64,000 nt of DNA, taken from the NCBI RefSeq assembly GCF_003353015.1, contig NZ_QREM01000009.1, positions 492,716 through 556,715 on the forward strand, given 5' to 3'. The position numbers were made by a program, and so were the translations under genes. Every line of letters starts with the position of its first letter. Position 1 is the first letter of the stretch. Source of the DNA: Xanthomonas arboricola. GTDB taxonomy: Bacteria > Pseudomonadota > Gammaproteobacteria > Xanthomonadales > Xanthomonadaceae. The notes beneath the pieces are model-generated. The model saw nothing but the letters and a program-made list of their open reading frames with translations, did not search any database and was not told the origin of the DNA. This document shows, piece by piece, positions 1 through 8,976 of this stretch.

Positions 1-1
1 C

Positions 2-1201
2 CTGGTGCATGCGCACGTGCAGACCCAGCTGCGCATGACCGAGGTCATGGGCAGCTATGCCATCGGCGACCTGACACCGGAAATCGAACAGTATCCCGGC
101 GAAAAAGCCGCCATCACCGCCACCATGCAGCAGGTGAGGCAGAACCTGGTCGCCATCAACGCGCAGATCCAGCAACTCACCGAGGCCGCGTGCGCCGGCA
201 ACTTCGCGCTGCGCGGCCAGCCGGAAAAGTTCGAACACGACTTCCGCCTGATGGTGGAAAACCTCAACACCATGATGGCCACCTCCGACACCAACCTGGC
301 CAGGTTCTCCGACCTGCTGCGTTGCATCGCCGATGGCGACCTGACCGTGCGCATGAGCGGCAACTTCCACGGCGTGTTCGCCTCCATGCGCGACGATGCC
401 AACAGCACCGTGCATCGTCTGACCGACATCGTCACGCATATCCAGACCACCTCCAACAGCATCGGTTTTGCCACCGAAGACATCGCCAGCGGCAACCAGG
501 AACTGGCCCGCCGCAGCGAACAGCAGGCCGCCAGCCTGGAACAAACCGCCGCCTCGATGGAAGAGCTCACCTCCACCGTCAAGCAGAACGCCGAGCACGC
601 CGGCCGCGCCAATCAGCTCGCGCTGGGTGCCGCCGCCATCGCCTCGGAAGGACGCGACGTGGTCGGCCAGGTCATCGAACAGATGTCCGGCATCGAAGCC
701 TCCTCCCGACGCATCGCCGACATCATCTCGGTCATCGACGGCATTGCCTTCCAGACCAATATCCTGGCCCTCAATGCCGCCGTCGAAGCCGCACGCGCCG
801 GCGAACAAGGCCGTGGATTTGCCGTGGTCGCCTCGGAAGTGCGTACCCTGTCGCACCGTTCATCGGACGCCGCCAAGGAAATCAAGCGACTGATCGACGA
901 CTCCGTGCAACGTGTCGCCGATGGCGCAACTCTGGTGCACAAGGCCGGCACCACCATGGGCGAGGTCGTCACCAGCGTGCAGCACGTCACCGACATCATG
1001 GGCCACATCTCTGCCGCCTCGCAGGAACAGGCCGGCGGCATCGAACAGGTCAATCGGACCATCGCCCAGATGGACGAAACCACCCAGCAAAACGTCAGCC
1101 TGGTGGAAGCGGCGAGCACTGCGGCACGCTCGCTGGAAGCGCATTCGACCCAGCTGACGCGGGCGGTCGAGGTGTTCAAGGTCAGTGCATCGGTGATCTG
1201 A
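2..1201 (+). CDS. Methyl-accepting chemotaxis protein, C-terminal part (cut by window edge)
   Basis: This is the cytoplasmic signalling end of a chemoreceptor, which controls the CheA kinase through CheW. The reading frame is open to the left edge, so the N-terminal sensor and membrane segments lie outside the window. The first ~150 visible residues look like HAMP-type helices, with two repeats of a GDLT motif (about residues 21 and 110). They are followed by the long MCP coiled coil. The hairpin tip [20 protein letters not shown] is near-identical to the conserved MCP signature. No NWETF-type CheR tether is seen at the C-terminus. A second MCP lies 1.7 kb downstream on the other strand. Confidence 0.93.
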   Translation: MVHAHVQTQLRMTEVMGSYAIGDLTPEIEQYPGEKAAITATMQQVRQNLVAINAQIQQLTEAACAGNFALRGQPEKFEHDFRLMVENLNTMMATSDTNLARFSDLLRCIADGDLTVRMSGNFHGVFASMRDDANSTVHRLTDIVTHIQTTSNSIGFATEDIASGNQELARRSEQQAASLEQTAASMEELTSTVKQNAEHAGRANQLALGAAAIASEGRDVVGQVIEQMSGIEASSRRIADIISVIDGIAFQTNILALNAAVEAARAGEQGRGFAVVASEVRTLSHRSSDAAKEIKRLIDDSVQRVADGATLVHKAGTTMGEVVTSVQHVTDIMGHISAASQEQAGGIEQVNRTIAQMDETTQQNVSLVEAASTAARSLEAHSTQLTRAVEVFKVSASVI

Positions 1202-1389
1202 GCGGCCGGTGCGCGGTCTGCTGCCGGTCATCTGGACCAGGGCCGACATGCAGCGATTGGTGGTCCACCCACCTGCGCTGCCCGGCTCCGAACTGCCGCC
1301 CGGGGGCAGTGACGCCACATCGCCCTGATGTGATTGCGCCCCAGGGGCAGCTCGCCGAACATCGGCTTTTACTTGGACAACATGCGAGC

Positions 1390-1803
1390 ATGACCGCCAT
1401 GCAACGTATCCGCCCGTTTCGCGTGCCAGTGCTTGTAACGCTGCTGGCCGTTTCACTTGCAGCATGCGCGGCGGCTGGCTCCATCACGGGCCGGCCCATC
1501 GAAGGTCCTGTACGGCTGGGAGACATCGCGGCGGTCGATGGACCCAGGGTACGTCCCGACCGCGTCATCGAAGACAGCCGGTGCCCGGCCGACGTGCACT
1601 GTGTCGTGGCTGGCCGGCTGATCGTCAGGACGACCGTGTTCGGTGGCGACTGGTCCAGGCAGATCGATCTCACGCTCGGCGTGCCGGTGCCTGTTGCCGA
1701 TGGCCAATTGACGCTGATCGCCGCCACAGCCCCGCCAGCACACTCGGCAACCGCCCCCGCATCCGACATGCGCTTTACCTTCCGCTTTCAGGGTGGCCGT
1801 TAG
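1390..1803 (+). CDS. Small putative lipoprotein of unknown function
   Basis: A 137-residue protein starts MTAMQRIRPF and has a hydrophobic segment ending in LLAVSLAAC, a good lipobox, so it is probably exported and lipidated. The mature part has the short motif CPADVHC and mixed beta-type sequence ending RFTFRFQGGR. The ATG at 1390 was chosen because it places the signal peptide at the N-terminus; a second ATG at 1399 is equally possible. The frame is open much further upstream, but only as a shadow of the chemoreceptor. I do not recognise a function. Confidence 0.7.
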   Translation: MTAMQRIRPFRVPVLVTLLAVSLAACAAAGSITGRPIEGPVRLGDIAAVDGPRVRPDRVIEDSRCPADVHCVVAGRLIVRTTVFGGDWSRQIDLTLGVPVPVADGQLTLIAATAPPAHSATAPASDMRFTFRFQGGR

Positions 1804-2075
1804 TCAACCTACGTCAGACCCGAGGCGACGCAGCGCTGACACCTCATCCAACGCTGCTCGTAGCCGTGAACCCGGGCGAACAGATGCGTGCCAGTGCTGA
1901 CGGGCATCGCACGCGACGATGTCAACCGACCCGGCGACGATGTCCGGCGCGTTCGAGAGCATGATCCCATCCAGGCCTCCATGCCTCGCCGTCGGCAGCG
2001 TTCCATGCCCTTCGGCACGGGACGCCTGTCGCCGCCGTTGTTACCGTCCATGGATCCACCGATCCCTCGTCCCGC

Positions 2076-2762
2076 ATGGTCCAACAAGGCTACTCAAGCG
2101 CATGGCCCCGCCCGGGCATTCCTGCACTGGGTCATCCCCTGGCGCGCATCGTCGCGATCGCAGCCATCCTCGCGCTGGCGCACTCTCGCTGGGTGCAGTT
2201 TCCCTGGCGTATGCCGCTGGTCGGCATCGTGGGGATTGCATTGGTCTGGCTCGAAACGCGTTCGTTGAATGCCTGCGGACTGCAGCGCCGGACAGCTCGC
2301 GCCTGGCTCGGCTGGACGCTGCTGCTGCTTGCGCTCGTCATCGGCTTGGTCAATCCGTTGGTGCAACCGCTGATCGATGCCCTGACCGGGACCAAGGCCG
2401 ATTACAGTGGCTACGGTGCATTGCGTGGCAACTTCACCGCAGCCGCCCAGCTGGCAGGCGGTGCCTGGCTCAGTGCCGCGCTGGGCGAAGAACTGGTCTT
2501 CCGTGCGTTCCTGATGCACCACCTCGATCACCTGCTGCGCCGCCACCGTGGGGGCCAGGTGATGGCGGCACTGGCAGGCGGCGCACTCTTCGGCGCGATG
2601 CACCTGAGCCAAGGCATCTCGGGGGTGCTGCTGACCGGGCTTGTCGGCGCCCTGTTTGGCTATGTCTACCTACGATCAGGACGCAATCTCTGGGCGATGG
2701 TGCTGGCGCATGGGGTGATCGATACCTGGGGCATTGCGACGCTGTATCTGGGTTGGTACTAG
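2076..2762 (+). CDS. CPBP-family intramembrane metalloprotease
   Basis: A 228-residue membrane protein of the CPBP/CAAX-protease (Abi, Rce1-like) family. Hydrophobic helices occur at about residues 24-40, 47-60, 78-98 and through the C-terminal half. The conserved motif 1 is visible as GEELVFR (E-E-x-x-x-R, about residue 137), with the later motif FGAMHLSQG and a final HGVID histidine that complete the active site. Family members cut proteins inside the membrane; in bacteria they are linked to bacteriocin self-immunity or other roles. The substrate cannot be read from the sequence. The gene stands alone between two chemotaxis genes. Confidence 0.85.
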   Translation: MVQQGYSSAWPRPGIPALGHPLARIVAIAAILALAHSRWVQFPWRMPLVGIVGIALVWLETRSLNACGLQRRTARAWLGWTLLLLALVIGLVNPLVQPLIDALTGTKADYSGYGALRGNFTAAAQLAGGAWLSAALGEELVFRAFLMHHLDHLLRRHRGGQVMAALAGGALFGAMHLSQGISGVLLTGLVGALFGYVYLRSGRNLWAMVLAHGVIDTWGIATLYLGWY

Positions 2763-2922
2763 CACGCACGCAGCATGGTCAGCCTGCCTGGGTGCCTGCT
2801 GCCAGGACATCCCGCCTTCGGGGCCTGGCGCGCAGATGCCATCGAACGCATTCCGGTCTTCAGTACACCGCCCTGCTTCCGGGGTATCCCCAGGCCACAG
2901 GGCGGCGCATCGGCTGCCTGCG

Positions 2923-4716
2923 TCATGCAGCCAGTGCGAGCCTCGCCTTGCCAGCGACGCTGCGCGAGCTGCTGGCAACACTCTCCACCAGCGCGGTCGC
3001 CTGATCTTCCAGTGCGCGGGCCGACGATGCCATGGTGTCGACGAGCGCGGAATTTTGCTGCGTCGCTGCATCCATCTGCGAGATGGTTTGATTGATCTGC
3101 TCGATGCCGGCGCTCTGCTCGTGACTGGCCGCCGCGATGCCGCTCATGATGTCGTTGACCTGCCGCACCGAAGAAAGCAGCTCTTCCATGGCCTTGCCGG
3201 CCACGTTGACCTGCTCCGCGCCCTGCCCCACCTTCGCACCGGAATCGGCGATCAGGTCGCGGATCTCCTTGGCGGCCATGGTGCAGCGCTGCGCAAGGCT
3301 ACGCACCTCCGAAGCCACCACCGCAAAGCCGCGTCCCTGCTCGCCGGCACGCGCCGCTTCAACCGCCGCGTTCAAGGCCAGGATATTGGTCTGGAACGCG
3401 ATGCCATCGATGACGGTGATGATTTCGCCGATCTTGCGTGACGACGCCTGGATCGCCGCCATCGTGCTGACCACCCCATTGACCAGCTCACCGCCGTGCA
3501 AGGCGGTCTGTGCGGCCCTGCTCGCCAGCGCATTGGCCTCACGCGCACCCTCGGCGTTCTTGCGAACGATGCTGGTCATCTCCTCCATGGAGCTTGCGGT
3601 CTCCTCCAGCGCGGCGGCCTGCTGTTCCGTGCGCCGCGACAGGTCATCGTTGCTGCGCACGATCTCGCCTGCCGCACTGCTGAGCGTGTTTGCCACCTCG
3701 CCCAGCTGACGCCCGGCCTCCACGTCCATCAACGCGCCCACCGCGCGCAACGGCGTGCCGTCTGCCGCGCGCCTGGTCAGACCGCGTGCGCGGAACCAGC
3801 GGTACTGGCCGTTCTTGAGCTGCAGGCGATACTCGATGTCGAAGCTGGTGCGGCCGCTGCGGTCGTTCAGATGCGCTGCGAACGCATTGAGAGAACGCTC
3901 CTTGTCTTCCGGGTGAAGCCGTGACGCCCAGCTATCGAGCACATTGGGGAACTCCTGCTCGGACTCGAAGCCCAGCAGGTGGCGGAACTGCTGCGACCAC
4001 CAGAACTCGTTGCTCGGATTGATCGGATCACCCGCGATCACGCTCATGTCCCACAACCCATCGCTGAGCATCTGCGAGCCGAGCTCGAAGCGGGTCAGCG
4101 TGATGTCGAGGAACTGCTCGCGTTCACGGCGCTCGGTGATGTCGGTGAGCGAACCGGCCACGCGCAGCGGCAGGCCTTGCGCATCGCGCTCGGTCGTGCC
4201 GAATGCCCGGAACCAGCGGTATTCGCCGGACTTCAGGCGCAAGCGGTTTTCCACGTCGTAGGGAGTGCGACCACTGCGATCGGCAAGGTGCGCCGCGAAG
4301 GCATCCAGCGTCGGCTGCTTGTCGTCCGGGTGCAGGCACGCGACCCAGCTATCCAGGACATTGGGAAAATCCTGTTCGGACGTAAAACCCAGCAGCCGCC
4401 GCATCTGCGGCGACCACCACACCGGGCTGTCCGGATGCGTGGGGTCTCCGTCGATGACGCCGATATCCCAGAGTCCGTCGGTGGTGCCGCTGGCGACCAG
4501 TTCGAAGCGCCCCTCCAGATGGCGCAACGCGGTCGTCGCCTCTTCCGCCTGGGCCTGTGCCAGGTCGCGCTCCTGTTGCGCCGCACGCAAGGACTCGGCC
4601 AGCTTCTTCAGCAGCAGCGCCGACCCATTGCTGGGCCACTGCGCAGTGCCGCCTTTCAACGTGACATCAACCGCCCTGGTCAGTGTTTCCAACGTGTGAC
4701 TGTCGGAGAAAAACAT
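2923..4716 (-). CDS. Soluble methyl-accepting chemotaxis protein with two PAS domains
   Basis: A 597-residue chemoreceptor without an obvious membrane segment. A short coiled coil (about 40-70) leads into two tandem PAS domains (about 70-195 and 205-330). These are clearly duplicates, sharing [12 protein letters not shown] / [17 protein letters not shown] / HPEDK and YRWFRA. The C-terminal MCP signalling domain (about 340-570) has the same hairpin sequence as the receptor at the window start. The ATG at 4716 was chosen because AGAGG lies just upstream; the frame is open further upstream but that part reads as non-coding. It resembles Aer2/BdlA-type cytosolic PAS receptors, but I see no residue that fixes the cofactor or signal. 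Confidence 0.92.
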   Translation of the reverse strand: MFFSDSHTLETLTRAVDVTLKGGTAQWPSNGSALLLKKLAESLRAAQQERDLAQAQAEEATTALRHLEGRFELVASGTTDGLWDIGVIDGDPTHPDSPVWWSPQMRRLLGFTSEQDFPNVLDSWVACLHPDDKQPTLDAFAAHLADRSGRTPYDVENRLRLKSGEYRWFRAFGTTERDAQGLPLRVAGSLTDITERREREQFLDITLTRFELGSQMLSDGLWDMSVIAGDPINPSNEFWWSQQFRHLLGFESEQEFPNVLDSWASRLHPEDKERSLNAFAAHLNDRSGRTSFDIEYRLQLKNGQYRWFRARGLTRRAADGTPLRAVGALMDVEAGRQLGEVANTLSSAAGEIVRSNDDLSRRTEQQAAALEETASSMEEMTSIVRKNAEGAREANALASRAAQTALHGGELVNGVVSTMAAIQASSRKIGEIITVIDGIAFQTNILALNAAVEAARAGEQGRGFAVVASEVRSLAQRCTMAAKEIRDLIADSGAKVGQGAEQVNVAGKAMEELLSSVRQVNDIMSGIAAASHEQSAGIEQINQTISQMDAATQQNSALVDTMASSARALEDQATALVESVASSSRSVAGKARLALAA

Positions 4717-5030
4717 GGCGACCTCTGCTGCTTGCGTTGGGGATGCGTCCCTAGCGGCGGCGATCGGCCCTTCTTGATGCTGATGTCTCGGTGCGCCGGC
4801 CGGGGTGGATGGAGCATTCAGCTGCGTCCCACCGACCGTCCCGGCGGATCGGGACGGTGGTCTGCGACTGGTTGCAGGACGGGGCAGTACGCGCCCTGGC
4901 ACGCCGCCCTGTCCGCCCTGGTCACTCAGCATTGTGGTTTCCCGAATTCCCGGCCTGGCGCTGCAATCCGCGGACGCTTCGACCCCGCGGATGCATCGGC
5001 GCTGTCTGGCGCTGCCACGCAGCGCGGCTG
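4717..5030. other. Intergenic stretch, no gene recognised
   Basis: About 310 bp lie between the 5' end of the PAS chemoreceptor and the 3' end of the catalase-like gene, both on the minus strand. It must hold the chemoreceptor promoter. No convincing coding region, hairpin or repeat is visible. Confidence 0.5.
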
Positions 5031-6107
5031 TCAGACGCCGGACGGTTCGTGGATGGGGCAGCGATTGAACTCGGCGCGGAAGCGTCGCGATGCTGCCATC
5101 ACGATACGGCGCGCCCGGTTGATGGCGCCCAGCGGCCGATGCGCGGCCAGGGCATGCCACGGCGAGAAGGCGATGCGGTCTTCCAGCTGCCGCGAATTCT
5201 CCTCGTCCCAGCCGGCCTGGCGCTCGACCGCCACGCGCGCCACTGCCACAAAGGGGCTGATGGATTGCGGCCACTCTATCGACGCGTCCTCGACCGGCAT
5301 CTGGTCCACATCGCGACACAGCTGCACGCGCAGCTCCCACTCGGCCGGGCTGTCCAGACTGCCGATGGCGCGACGAACGGCGTCGCGCTGCGCGTCCTGG
5401 GAGTCGCCGACTTCCTGACCATCGAGTTCAGTCAGGTTGCTGGACACCGGCGCCAGCGAGAACTTGGCGATGTAGCGCCCGTAGAGGTACGGCACCTGCG
5501 AAAAAAACGTCTCGCCCAGCGGATGAACCTGCGGCTGTCCGCCCATCTGCTTGATGCTACCGCTCTCCCCGCCGATCTTTTCAAGCGTGTGCTCGACCCC
5601 CCGAAGCACTTTCGAAAGCGCGGCCTTGGCACGAGGCACCTTTTCCGTGGTCGTCGCCAACACGCGGAAATTACGCAAGAACCCATCCGGGCCCGGGGTG
5701 TTGAACGAAGGGCCATTGACCATCAAGAAGTCCTGGCTGTGCTTTTCGTCTCCACCCTCGACGCGCTCACCGCTGACGCCCAGCACCTTCAACGCCAGCG
5801 CACGCGGAGTCGAGACAGCATCGCTCAACTGTTCTGCAGGCGGCGATGACAGGCGGATGTAGGCATCGTAGCGACCGGGCACTGCGAACAGGCCTTGTCG
5901 CAACTCCTCGGGAAGATCGTCCAGGACGGTAAATTTAGCGGTAAACAGTCCCTGCCCCTTCGCATGGACCGCGCGGTGCGCATGCCCCTCCTTCTGCGCC
6001 ACGGTCGTTGCCATGTCGACGAACAGCGCTTCCAGGGAACGGATGGTTTCCTGTTCACTGACGCTGGGCGTTTCCAGATCGGGGCGGTATTCGACGGGCG
6101 CGTGCAT
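5031..6107 (-). CDS. Catalase-superfamily protein (y4iL/SrpA-like)
   Basis: A 358-residue protein with the catalase-type core: VHAKGQGLF (about residue 47, the distal-histidine motif of the family), RLSS and [10 protein letters not shown], and the FLMVNGPSF segment that carries the conserved asparagine. It is shorter than classical monofunctional catalases (about 480 residues or more). I do not see the canonical RxFxYxDT proximal haem signature; the C-terminus instead reads [13 protein letters not shown], as in the y4iL-like branch. It is therefore likely a haem peroxidase-like protein, but activity should not be assumed. It is the last core gene before the island boundary. Confidence 0.8.
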   Translation of the reverse strand: MHAPVEYRPDLETPSVSEQETIRSLEALFVDMATTVAQKEGHAHRAVHAKGQGLFTAKFTVLDDLPEELRQGLFAVPGRYDAYIRLSSPPAEQLSDAVSTPRALALKVLGVSGERVEGGDEKHSQDFLMVNGPSFNTPGPDGFLRNFRVLATTTEKVPRAKAALSKVLRGVEHTLEKIGGESGSIKQMGGQPQVHPLGETFFSQVPYLYGRYIAKFSLAPVSSNLTELDGQEVGDSQDAQRDAVRRAIGSLDSPAEWELRVQLCRDVDQMPVEDASIEWPQSISPFVAVARVAVERQAGWDEENSRQLEDRIAFSPWHALAAHRPLGAINRARRIVMAASRRFRAEFNRCPIHEPSGV

Positions 6108-6414
6108 GCGTGTCCTGGCGTAATGGCTGGTACGGCAATGTGCTACATCCGCTGTTTACGCGCCGTCGAAGCAAGGCAACGGATCAATGGTGGATGATGC
6201 ACAGGCGTGTTCCGCCCCTGCCTTGCAACGACAGCGCCTGGACGGCCGCCGCAGCTATCGGCGCCGTCATGCACCGTGTGGCCTGCCCCCGGCCGTCCAC
6301 GCAGCGCGACAAATGGATCATCGAGCGGACCGCCGCGCCGAACATGGGACAGGAGATGGGACGACTCGGCCCACCTTGAACAAGGCCGTCGCCTCAGTGC
6401 CTTGCAGCGACATA

Positions 6415-6432
6415 TGGCGGAGAGAGTGGGAT
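6415..6432. repeat. Left attachment site of the island (direct repeat of the tRNA-Ser 3' end)
   Basis: TGGCGGAGAGAGTGGGAT here is identical to 48164-48181, where it forms the 3' end of tRNA-Ser including the encoded CCA. Identity stops right after the T. This is what integration of an element into a tRNA 3' end leaves behind. Confidence 0.88.
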
Positions 6433-6461
6433 CGGATCACATCCGACTTAACCCATTCAAT

Positions 6462-6553
6462 CCGTTGCAGAAAGCGTGCTCGGCAGGTTTCCTGTCAATG
6501 TTTCCTCGATCATAACGCCGGGCTTGACTCGATTGCTAGCGCCCGCTTGCCAT
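6462..6553. repeat. 92-bp imperfect direct repeat, left copy
   Basis: This stretch begins CCGTTGCAGAAAGC and ends TAGCGCCCGCTTGCCAT. It aligns without gaps to 13921-14012, with about three quarters of the positions identical and the last 17 exactly so. It ends where the integrase remnant begins. The two copies enclose the Rhs module. Confidence 0.75.
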
Positions 6554-6554
6554 C

Positions 6555-6845
6555 GGCAACAGGCACCTGGCCGAGGTGGGTAAGAACTGGCCCAAGGCCA
6601 AGCGCGGCTTCCACTCGCTGCGCAAAACCGTGATCCAAGAGTTGCAAGGCGCGGGCGTGGTGTCTGAGCTCCGCGCCCAGTTGGTGGGCCACGAGTTGGA
6701 CGACGAGCACCACGTGACCTACAGCCGCGCCTTTACCGCCAAGGAGAAGCTGGACGGGCTCCGGGCTGTCTCGCCGGGCCTGTCCGTGCTTGCCTACGGC
6801 CTCAACCTTGATTCCCTGTCGGCCTTGATGAATCAGACAACGTGA
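6555..6845 (+). pseudogene. Tyrosine recombinase remnant (C-terminal ~95 residues)
   Basis: The translated frame reads GNRHLAEVGK and on through HSLRKT, VGHELDDEHH and TYSR. These match the C-terminal quarter of the intact integrase at 46601-48079 almost residue for residue, including the H-x-x-R box, the second His and the tyrosine nucleophile. The first catalytic Arg and the whole N-terminal DNA-binding part are missing, and homology starts abruptly at about 6555 next to the 92-bp repeat. It lies on the opposite strand to the intact gene. It reads as the relic of an earlier related element and should be inactive. Confidence 0.85.
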
Positions 6846-7074
6846 GTCTTTCCCTTTTGCGCTCAAGCGCCTTGATGCTCCGGCGCCATCTTCGCCGAAC
6901 GCTCCCCGGATTTCCGGGGAGAACTTGCTTGCTCCGCTGATGGATCCACCTTCTCAAGAAATGGAACCTCAAGACTTCTCGGGGCGGTTCAGCAATTGGC
7001 GGCACGACGCCATCTACGTATGCCAAACAGCTGACCAACACCGATATCACAAACCCCGCCTCTAAGCCCGACTG

Positions 7075-7293
7075 CTATTCAGATTGGGGGTATGTCGCCT
7101 TTGATTCACGCATGAATTTGCAGCAAATCAATAAAGCAAATAGCCAAGCTATTGCTGGATAAATTCCGGTCCAAACTTTATCTGCATTGTTGAGATCAAA
7201 TGCCACGAGAACGACAAGGAAGCACACCATAAGGAATGCAAATGCCATCGCACTTGCTGCAAAAAATATCCTGACGATCATCTTGATCCTCAT
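7075..7293 (-). CDS. Small membrane protein, candidate immunity protein
   Basis: About 72 residues with two hydrophobic helices (AMAFAFLMVCFLVVLVAF and IYPAIAWLFALLICC) and polar ends. The start at 7293 was chosen because its ATG overlaps the TGA of the upstream gene (TGATG), so it is probably translationally coupled; an ATG at 7308 is also in frame. Position and size match the small membrane protein that follows the Rhs toxin (8728-8976). I infer it is an immunity protein for the adjacent toxin-tip-like product, but no family is recognised. Confidence 0.55.
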   Translation of the reverse strand: MRIKMIVRIFFAASAMAFAFLMVCFLVVLVAFDLNNADKVWTGIYPAIAWLFALLICCKFMRESKATYPQSE

Positions 7294-7538
7294 CACTTGC
7301 AACCACATTTTGAAATGGATGAGTCTACAACTGTGGCTGAGCCGGCAACACCTCTAGCGCCTATCTCAAAGCCACGACTCGGGCCGTTCTCGAAGAAGTT
7401 GTAAACACCCGACCTCTCAGGAGGACTCAATGATCCCCCATCACCGCCGACCTGGATCATTGAAAATCCATAGCCTCCAAATGCGGTAATGCCAGCGCTC
7501 CACATTGAAAACCACCAATTCAAAACGAAGGGCATCAT
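7293..7538 (-). CDS. Small Gly-rich protein, possibly an orphan Rhs toxin tip
   Basis: An 81-residue frame, MMPFVLNWWF..., is Gly/Ser-rich and ends in CGCK. It begins 11 bp after the lipoprotein gene 7550-8032 and overlaps the next gene by one base. Its Gly-rich character and Cys-containing end recall the last ~100 residues of the Rhs protein, but the similarity is weak and only suggestive. It could equally be a free-standing small exported protein. The ribosome site is poor. Confidence 0.4.
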   Translation of the reverse strand: MMPFVLNWWFSMWSAGITAFGGYGFSMIQVGGDGGSLSPPERSGVYNFFENGPSRGFEIGARGVAGSATVVDSSISKCGCK

Positions 7539-7549
7539 CTGCTACCAAA

Positions 7550-8032
7550 TTAAGCTCCTACCGCTGGATTTGAGCAGAGCCTACTATAAATATCAGGATT
7601 CACGTTATTCCACCGATACTGCCTGCCGGAGGCCGCCCCTAAAAACACGACTTGCTGATATTTCAACGACTCGCCGCTCGCCTTCACCTCCCTGCTCTCA
7701 CATCCATAACGTATGTCCACGATAGTGGCGCCTGCAAATCCAACGTTGTCCTGAACAAGCTGGTATTGGCCGGCAGGCAACTGGCGATCGAACAACTCAG
7801 AAACAGTCACACTCTGAGCAGTCTTAAAGGACATCATCGTGAGACCCGAATCAATGTCAGAGTAAACATCGATTTCGGTAGCATCACTAGGCATGCCACC
7901 TAGCAACGCTGAAACTGAAAAATCATTCGACGTCTCCAGGCTTTCCAAATCCTTATAAATTCTTGGAGCGTCATAAGGTGCGCAGCCTGAAAGCGTAAGC
8001 AGGGCGAACAATAAAATATTGGTTCTACTCAT
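7550..8032 (-). CDS. Putative lipoprotein of unknown function
   Basis: A 160-residue protein, MSRTNILLFALLTLSGC..., has a clear lipobox (LTLSGC). The ATG at 8032 is preceded by GAGGT and places the signal peptide at the start. The mature part is mixed alpha/beta with Cys residues at YGCES and RLCSN. It lies in the chain of small genes that follows the Rhs gene, so it may be part of an immunity cluster, or an envelope protein swapped in with a tip. No family is recognised. Confidence 0.65.
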   Translation of the reverse strand: MSRTNILLFALLTLSGCAPYDAPRIYKDLESLETSNDFSVSALLGGMPSDATEIDVYSDIDSGLTMMSFKTAQSVTVSELFDRQLPAGQYQLVQDNVGFAGATIVDIRYGCESREVKASGESLKYQQVVFLGAASGRQYRWNNVNPDIYSRLCSNPAVGA

Positions 8033-8104
8033 CCTGACCTCACTCCGAGATGCAATAGAATAGAAAGCCAAGAGTGCTTCAGGACAAGCCAAATCATAAG
8101 CAAG

Positions 8105-8300
8105 ATCGACCCCTTCCCACTGAAGATTTTCCGGGGCCACACGACATTCCTACGAAGATTCCTGGCCCACAATAAAATTACTGTAAGAAGCTGCCACACC
8201 AAAATGAGCGTTAAAATAACCTTCTTATCCAGGCTCTTGAGATTTCGCGATTCTTAATTTGTCGAGAGGACTAGGGAAGAAGGCCCCATGTGATTGGGTC
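8105..8300 (-). pseudogene. Displaced Rhs C-terminal tip, degenerate
   Basis: Translating the minus strand gives KSQEPG, then a stop, then GYFNAHFGVAASYSNFIV, then after a frame change GMSCGPGKSSVG. These match KSQETGYKG, GDFNAQFGVGASYGNFAV and GMSCGTGNSSVG of the intact Rhs C-terminus in the same order. The segment between the last two blocks (about 25-30 residues) is missing. This is a broken copy of the Rhs toxin tip, left downstream of the active gene as in many Rhs loci. The outer limits are approximate. Confidence 0.7.
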
Positions 8301-8321
8301 CTGAGAGCTTTTATATCTCAG

Positions 8322-8588
8322 TTATTTACGCGAAAGGTGAAAAGCTCCACCCCTTACGTAGCCGTTCCCACCTTGATACTCAACTTCAACCACATAATCC
8401 GCCTTATTCAGGCAAACCACTTTCTTAACTGGCAGGGGACTCGAAGCCACCCCCAACACTTCCGGACCATCTGATCTTTTATAAACCGTCACTTCGCCAA
8501 CGGGAATGATCTCTATATCCGGAGCACAGCCCGTAATAGTCGACGTCAGCAGAAGAGCCATCAACAATGTCCGGAACCGCGCAATCAC
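8322..8588 (-). CDS. Small putative lipoprotein
   Basis: 88 residues, MIARFRTLLMALLLTSTITGC..., with a lipobox (TITGC) and a short beta-rich mature part ending GGAFHLSRK. It sits between the candidate Rhs immunity gene and the displaced Rhs tip, all on the same strand. By position it may be a second envelope-located immunity factor, but nothing in the sequence proves this. Confidence 0.6.
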   Translation of the reverse strand: MIARFRTLLMALLLTSTITGCAPDIEIIPVGEVTVYKRSDGPEVLGVASSPLPVKKVVCLNKADYVVEVEYQGGNGYVRGGAFHLSRK

Positions 8589-8727
8589 GGCCTAGCCTGA
8601 AAGAGTGAATATGACTTTGTCACAGCTGGATTGATATACAGCATCATATTCAGAGTCTATTGAAAGGGAAACTATTGGGATGCAGGCCCGCCATAAAACT
8701 TGGGTCAAACCAAAATAATCAGGGACC

Positions 8728-8976
8728 TCACTTTTTCTTCAAGAGATAGTTCTCGACCGAATAAGATGCAAGAGATACGACACCTACGAACGCGACAAAG
8801 AAGAGCACCCCCAAGATAGGCCTATAAACTCTTAGCCCAAAGAAATACTCTATTGCCAAGCAAAGCAAAAGCCCGACGTAAATGGCGATCAAGACCACAA
8901 AACCAACTACTATGGTTTTATCAGACCTCAATTTTTTCCAATTTATTTCGTGCACCACAGCGTCCTCGTTTGACAT
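8728..8976 (-). CDS. Small membrane protein, candidate immunity protein of the Rhs toxin
   Basis: 82 residues with two strongly hydrophobic stretches (about 22-44 and 53-71) and a Lys-rich C-terminus. The ATG at 8976 lies inside the end of the Rhs gene (34-bp overlap), the usual position of the cognate immunity gene. A membrane-located immunity protein would suit a toxin tip that acts on membranes, which also fits the Gly-rich tip. This is inferred from position and topology; no family is recognised. Confidence 0.65.
   Translation of the reverse strand: MSNEDAVVHEINWKKLRSDKTIVVGFVVLIAIYVGLLLCLAIEYFFGLRVYRPILGVLFFVAFVGVVSLASYSVENYLLKKK

Noticed and set aside
190-1803. A 537-residue plus-strand open frame across the first chemoreceptor
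   Set aside because: The first 400 codons are an Arg/Pro/His-rich shadow of the chemoreceptor in another frame. Only the last part from 1390, with its signal peptide, is plausible and was kept as a separate gene.
3979-5418. Long plus-strand frame opposite the PAS chemoreceptor
   Set aside because: It is antisense to a gene with clear PAS and MCP domains and has no protein-like features of its own; long antisense frames are expected at this GC content.
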